A stretch of 64,000 bases of DNA from Staphylococcus cornubiensis. Lineage in GTDB: Bacteria; Bacillota; Bacilli; Staphylococcales; Staphylococcaceae. Location of the stretch: NCBI RefSeq assembly GCF_900183575.1, contig NZ_FXUZ01000001.1:372001-436000 (forward strand), written 5' to 3'. Positions within the stretch are counted from its first letter, which is position 1, and the number at the start of each line of letters is the position of its first letter. A program made the translations under genes and the position numbers. A model generated the notes under the pieces. The model searched no databases, had not been told where the DNA came from, and worked only from the letters and a program-made list of their open reading frames with translations. This document shows positions 60,438 to 64,000 of the stretch, one piece after another.

Positions 60438-60656
60438 CTTGAGTTTTGTGCACTTACCGGAAAAAGTGAAACAGACTTTTCTTCATTTACAAATACTTAA
60501 TCTTCTTCGCTTTGCATGGCGCTTGCATAGATGTGCGTCTTCAGTATGAGGGGATAATACAGATAATAAGTAGCATGTAAGAAAGCTCATGTCATTTGAG
60601 GATAATTTGTATTACAATAAATAGAAAATAATAATCCGTCGAAAGGGGTGACATGG

Positions 60657-60896
60657 ATGAGTCGTCATTTTATTTACATATTGATTGTGATAGCGATTGC
60701 CAATATTATTGCACAACTCGGCTTCATTATTGCAAGTTTATTCGGTTTCATTCACTATTATCCGATTTTCCAATTGATTGGCAGCTGTTTATTAGTTCTT
60801 TTTGCTGTAGATACATTGAAGTTCAATCGTTCTAAAACGGTATATTTGATTGCTGGTTTGGCATTTATTGTTGCGGGTATTCTGTTGAAATTATAA
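60657..60896 (+). CDS. Small membrane protein, unknown function
   Basis: This 79-residue hydrophobic protein probably has three membrane segments (about 5-30, 35-52 and 60-78) and little else. The ATG at 60657 follows aaaggggtg; a GTG nine bases upstream overlaps that Shine-Dalgarno. I do not recognise a named family. It lies alone between odhAB and the VOC gene, 64 bases before the latter. Confidence 0.7.
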   Translation: MSRHFIYILIVIAIANIIAQLGFIIASLFGFIHYYPIFQLIGSCLLVLFAVDTLKFNRSKTVYLIAGLAFIVAGILLKL

Positions 60897-60960
60897 AGGC
60901 ATCAACTCTGATTGAATCCTACATTTACGTTATAATAAATGTGAAGAGGAGTGAGATGAA

Positions 60961-61785
60961 ATGGCGCAATTTCGCAGTGTGACATTAGGCACTAAAAGTA
61001 TAGACAAAATGATTGATTTATTCCATAATATGTTAGGTATGGCCTACGAAAAAAAGGGTAATCGTGTTCAATTTGGAGATGCTGAACGAGCTCCTGGCAC
61101 ACGCCTCCAATTTGTTGAAATAGCAGAAACGATAGAACCAACACATCAACATTTTGAGAGTATTGGTTTACGTACACCAAGCAATGACGGTGTTGAGGAA
61201 TACATGTCTATTTTGCAAGAATACCAACATGCATTTGAAGGACCGACACATATGAATGGTCATCAATATATTCAGTTTTCCAACGACGATGCACAACGAT
61301 TTGATATTTTTTCAGACGAAGCAAACGTTGGTATCGGATTGGGAATGCCTAATGAAGACAGTTCTGTTAGTCCGCTTCATCAAGTTCAGGGTCTCGGCCC
61401 TGTCATGTTGAGAACACATGAACCAGCAGTGACAATGATGTTACTGAATGATTTGTTTGGTTTTGAAGCCATTGCTGAATACACTTCACCCAAGACAGAA
61501 AAGCGTGTGATCGTCATGGAAGGTGAAGGTGGTGGATTAGGTGCTGAAGTTCATATTTACGAAACTGACGCCATGCAACTTCCACCTTATGGCATTGTTG
61601 AGCAACTTGAATTTACAGCCCATGATGAAAATGAATTTAATTATGCCTTTAATCAACTGAATCATCACGACATCCCTTTTCAGCAACTTCAAAATGAGCA
61701 ACAAGGGACCCGTGCTATTCGTGTCAATGATATTAGTGGGTTAGCATTCATTTTAACATTAGCGCATGCAACGAAAGGAAGTTAA
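60961..61785 (+). CDS. Double VOC-domain protein (ring-cleaving dioxygenase / glyoxalase-like)
   Basis: This 274-residue protein has two vicinal-oxygen-chelate units (about 1-125 and 140-270), each of paired beta-alpha-beta modules, as in two-domain extradiol dioxygenase-like proteins of Firmicutes. Metal ligands cannot be assigned with confidence, and the reaction is unknown. A Shine-Dalgarno gaggagtg precedes the ATG. The small gene after it starts three bases past its stop. Confidence 0.78.
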   Translation: MAQFRSVTLGTKSIDKMIDLFHNMLGMAYEKKGNRVQFGDAERAPGTRLQFVEIAETIEPTHQHFESIGLRTPSNDGVEEYMSILQEYQHAFEGPTHMNGHQYIQFSNDDAQRFDIFSDEANVGIGLGMPNEDSSVSPLHQVQGLGPVMLRTHEPAVTMMLLNDLFGFEAIAEYTSPKTEKRVIVMEGEGGGLGAEVHIYETDAMQLPPYGIVEQLEFTAHDENEFNYAFNQLNHHDIPFQQLQNEQQGTRAIRVNDISGLAFILTLAHATKGS

Positions 61786-61788
61786 ATT

Positions 61789-61992
61789 ATGTTACATGAA
61801 ACTTGGAAAGCGCGTACACCGATTAAAAAGGTGAAAGTGATTCATACTGACGCAAAGAAATTTACAGTGAGCGATATGTTAACTGTAGGGGAGACTTATG
61901 CTGTTGTTAACGAGACTGAAGAATATTATCAAATTATTGATAACTCAGGTCACGTTGGCGGCTATTACAAAACTTATTTTGAAGAAGTTTAA
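61789..61992 (+). CDS. Small conserved protein (DUF6501-like)
   Basis: This 67-residue soluble protein has the pattern KVKVIHTDAKKFTV and NETEEYYQIIDNSGHVGGYY, which resembles DUF6501-type small proteins of Bacillales and looks like a small beta-barrel. The function is unknown; the family name is my best match from memory. The Shine-Dalgarno aaaggaag lies within the end of the VOC gene. Confidence 0.65.
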   Translation: MLHETWKARTPIKKVKVIHTDAKKFTVSDMLTVGETYAVVNETEEYYQIIDNSGHVGGYYKTYFEEV

Positions 61993-62090
61993 ACACTTCA
62001 TTCTTTATAGCGATCAAAAACTTCAAAAAAGCGGGGGTATCTCGGTACTCACGTCTTTTTTCATGCACTTAAAAAGAAAGGGAAATGACA

Positions 62091-62888
62091 ATGGTTAAGG
62101 AATTTACTGGTTATATTAACTCCGATGAAACGATTCTTGGAGATGCAACAAAATTGTTCGAGCTCAATAAAAATATTTTGCTTAAAGGGCCAACTGGTTC
62201 AGGGAAAACAAGATTAGCCGAAACTTTAAGTGAAATCACACAGTTACCGATGCATCAAATTAACTGTTCTGTAGATTTAGATGCTGAAAGTTTGCTTGGC
62301 TTTAAAACGATTAAAACATCAGAAGAAGGCCATCAAGAAATTGTATTTATCGACGGTCCGGTCATTCGTGCAATGCGTGAAGGCCATATTTTATATATTG
62401 ATGAGATTAATATGGCAAAACCCGAAACTTTACCGATTTTAAATGGTGTGTTGGACTACCGTCGACAATTGACAAATCCGTTTACAGGTGAAGTGATTAA
62501 AGCGGCACCTGGCTTTAAAGTCATTGCAGCGATTAATGAAGGCTATGTCGGAACACTACCGATGAATGAGGCACTGAAAAACCGTTTTGTGGTTATCAAT
62601 GTGGATTATATTGATGGCCAAACATTGCATGATGTCATTAAAGCACAAAGTTTATTACAAGACGACCAACTTATCGATCAAATTATTAAATTTAATGCAG
62701 ATTTACGTACAATGACACAACAAGGTCAACTGTCAGAAGAGGCGGCAAGTATTCGTGCGCTCATTGATATGAGTGATTTAGCGACAGTCATGCCGATAGA
62801 ACGCGCGATTCAACGTAGTATCATTGATAAATTAGAAGATGAACGTGAACAACAAGCGATAATAAATGCGGTAGAACTTAACTTTTAG
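62091..62888 (+). CDS. MoxR-type AAA+ ATPase (CbbQ/NorQ-like)
   Basis: This 265-residue ATPase has Walker A GPTGSGKT (33-40) and Walker [11 protein letters not shown] (Asp104, Glu105), typical of the MoxR branch that acts with von Willebrand factor A proteins to insert cofactors or remodel partners. ATG 62085 is too close to aaaggg, so ATG 62091 is preferred. Its partner gene follows after 11 bases, a classic pairing. Confidence 0.88.
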   Translation: MVKEFTGYINSDETILGDATKLFELNKNILLKGPTGSGKTRLAETLSEITQLPMHQINCSVDLDAESLLGFKTIKTSEEGHQEIVFIDGPVIRAMREGHILYIDEINMAKPETLPILNGVLDYRRQLTNPFTGEVIKAAPGFKVIAAINEGYVGTLPMNEALKNRFVVINVDYIDGQTLHDVIKAQSLLQDDQLIDQIIKFNADLRTMTQQGQLSEEAASIRALIDMSDLATVMPIERAIQRSIIDKLEDEREQQAIINAVELNF

Positions 62889-62899
62889 AAGGTGATATT

Positions 62900-64000
62900 A
62901 TGAGCGATCGCTTTATCATGTTTAACGACGAACAACTCGACGCAATGAAAATGATGATGTTACAGGATCTTGCGCGACTGTTATTGAAAAATCCAAATAC
63001 ACAAGTAAAAGTTCATAAATTTCCATATTATGATGCGGTAAACGATGAGCTGATTTGTAGTTCTTTTTGGGCCCATCGACCTGAAAACATTGAACATACA
63101 GGTCTTAAGACAGACGTTTTACTTGCGACGTATAGTTATTTTCATATGGATCCACAAATTGTGAATGCAGTGTTGGCGAATGAAGAAGATTTCAAGCATC
63201 CAAAACTTTATCGTCAACTCTTTAAAATGATGGAAGAAATGCGTATTTTAAGTTTAATCGAACAAAAACGACCTCGAACACATGCAATGATTCAACTTCG
63301 TAAACGCATTCGTCAACAGTATAGTCAGTCTCAAATTAATGTTTATCGAACAAAAACGTTATTTACTGATTTGTTCTTTTTAAATTTAGAATATTCATTT
63401 TTACGAGACGATTTTTATACGATTCCAAATATTCATCCTGATCTTCAATCAACACTCGAATTTATTTATCAATATTTGCCAGATGCCTTTCAGCTTCAGT
63501 CGAGTGAAGAAACGATGTACCTCACTCAGCGTATTATGTTTCAAGTAGATGATTTGTTAGACGAAGACATGTTGAATGAGTATTATCATATCCCACGCCA
63601 TGTCTATGAAGCATTGTGCCAATATACGTTAGAAGATTTAAAGCGTGTCGATGCTGCAAATACAGATCAGCATAATGGCAATGAAGAGGATGACGTTGAA
63701 ACTGAAAACATAGAATCTAAAAATATCGATAGTGAATCTGCGGGTGGCGCTTATTTAGAAATGGAACTTCATGAAGGCGAAAATAGCGATGTGCTCGGTG
63801 ACGACAGTGCGCGTGAAGGCGACAGCACCGATGATATGACGGACATGATGAGTAAAAAGGGCAAAGGCTCAAATGATACTATTGACGATCAAGAAGGTGG
63901 CGAACAAGGACCATCCCATACAATGCTCGGCCTCAAAGGCATCAATCAGTATGTCGATATCAAATGGAATGTACCCGATATATTGCCTGAATACATTGAA
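62900..64000 (+). CDS. CobT-like VWA-domain protein, N-terminal part (runs off window)
   Basis: The frame is open from ATG 62900 (Shine-Dalgarno gaaggtgat) to the window end, giving 367 residues. The N-terminal 250 residues are helical, followed by an acidic Asp/Glu/Ser-rich linker (about 253-345) as in CobT/YojO proteins; the von Willebrand A domain with its MIDAS motif would lie beyond the edge. It pairs with the MoxR ATPase just upstream. The target of the pair is unknown. Confidence 0.8.
   Translation, partial: MSDRFIMFNDEQLDAMKMMMLQDLARLLLKNPNTQVKVHKFPYYDAVNDELICSSFWAHRPENIEHTGLKTDVLLATYSYFHMDPQIVNAVLANEEDFKHPKLYRQLFKMMEEMRILSLIEQKRPRTHAMIQLRKRIRQQYSQSQINVYRTKTLFTDLFFLNLEYSFLRDDFYTIPNIHPDLQSTLEFIYQYLPDAFQLQSSEETMYLTQRIMFQVDDLLDEDMLNEYYHIPRHVYEALCQYTLEDLKRVDAANTDQHNGNEEDDVETENIESKNIDSESAGGAYLEMELHEGENSDVLGDDSAREGDSTDDMTDMMSKKGKGSNDTIDDQEGGEQGPSHTMLGLKGINQYVDIKWNVPDILPEYIE

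Larger units (their letters stand above)
60218..60656. other. Intergenic region odhB to small membrane protein, 439 bp
   Basis: It contains the odhAB terminator and palindromic element B (60302-60437). The remaining 220 bases show no ORF or RNA motif I recognise. Confidence 0.5.

Overview
The window is core chromosome of a Staphylococcus. Almost every protein is recognisable as the staphylococcal member of its family (EbpS, YpdA, PBP2, CvfC, FakB2, ArlRS, OdhAB), and the gene order follows the ebpS-to-arlRS-to-odhAB stretch known from S. aureus. The sequences differ enough that it is not S. aureus itself. A coagulase-positive animal-associated species such as the S. intermedius group is possible, but I cannot settle this from the sequence. 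I see no prophage, insertion sequence, CRISPR array, tRNA or rRNA operon.

Layout. 1-9.7 kb: the end of ebpS, the bacillithiol disulfide reductase ypdA, an MFS exporter, ansA (reverse), cmk, rpsA, der, gpsA and the HU gene. 10-20 kb: the menaquinone genes hepS-menG-hepT, ndk, the shikimate run aroC-aroB-aroA, then a TPR protein, YpiB, YpjA and a membrane zinc peptidase. 20-29.6 kb: MazG-like pyrophosphohydrolase, bshA, cca, birA, dinG, asnS, dnaD, nth, ypoC. 29.8-34.6 kb: pbp2-recU (reverse), yppE, ypsA, gpsB and the RNase P RNA. 35-43.3 kb: rlmL-like methyltransferase, rarD-like transporter, a double dynamin, a 5'-3' exonuclease, and, reversed, an RNase HI-like protein and a queuosine-precursor transporter with a preQ1 riboswitch. 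43.5-53.4 kb: zinc-finger protein, cvfC, bacilliredoxin, thyA-dfrA, fakB2, msrA-msrB, crr, yozE, ctpA, acetyltransferase, murG, PAP2 phosphatase. 54-64 kb: arlRS, odhAB, a small membrane protein, a double VOC protein, a small DUF protein, and a MoxR ATPase with the start of its CobT-like partner.

How the genes fit together. Three bacillithiol functions are spread through the window: BshA makes the thiol, a bacilliredoxin uses it and YpdA recycles it; msrA-msrB adds methionine repair. Envelope growth and division are served by pbp2, murG, gpsB, ctpA and the PAP2 phosphatase. Aromatic (aro), menaquinone (hep/men) and TCA (odhAB) genes supply respiration. The translation and RNA set includes rpsA, der, asnS, cca, rnpB and rlmL.

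I did not find a convincing new multi-gene system. The most interesting signals are regulatory: two Fur-box-like palindromes on the arlRS promoter; a hairpin separating a good Shine-Dalgarno sequence from the ypdA start codon; a preQ1-I riboswitch overlapping the Shine-Dalgarno of the queuosine-precursor transporter; CcpA cre-like sites at odhAB and ndk; a palindrome before the HU gene; two long imperfect palindromic repeats; and a duplicated terminator-bearing repeat.
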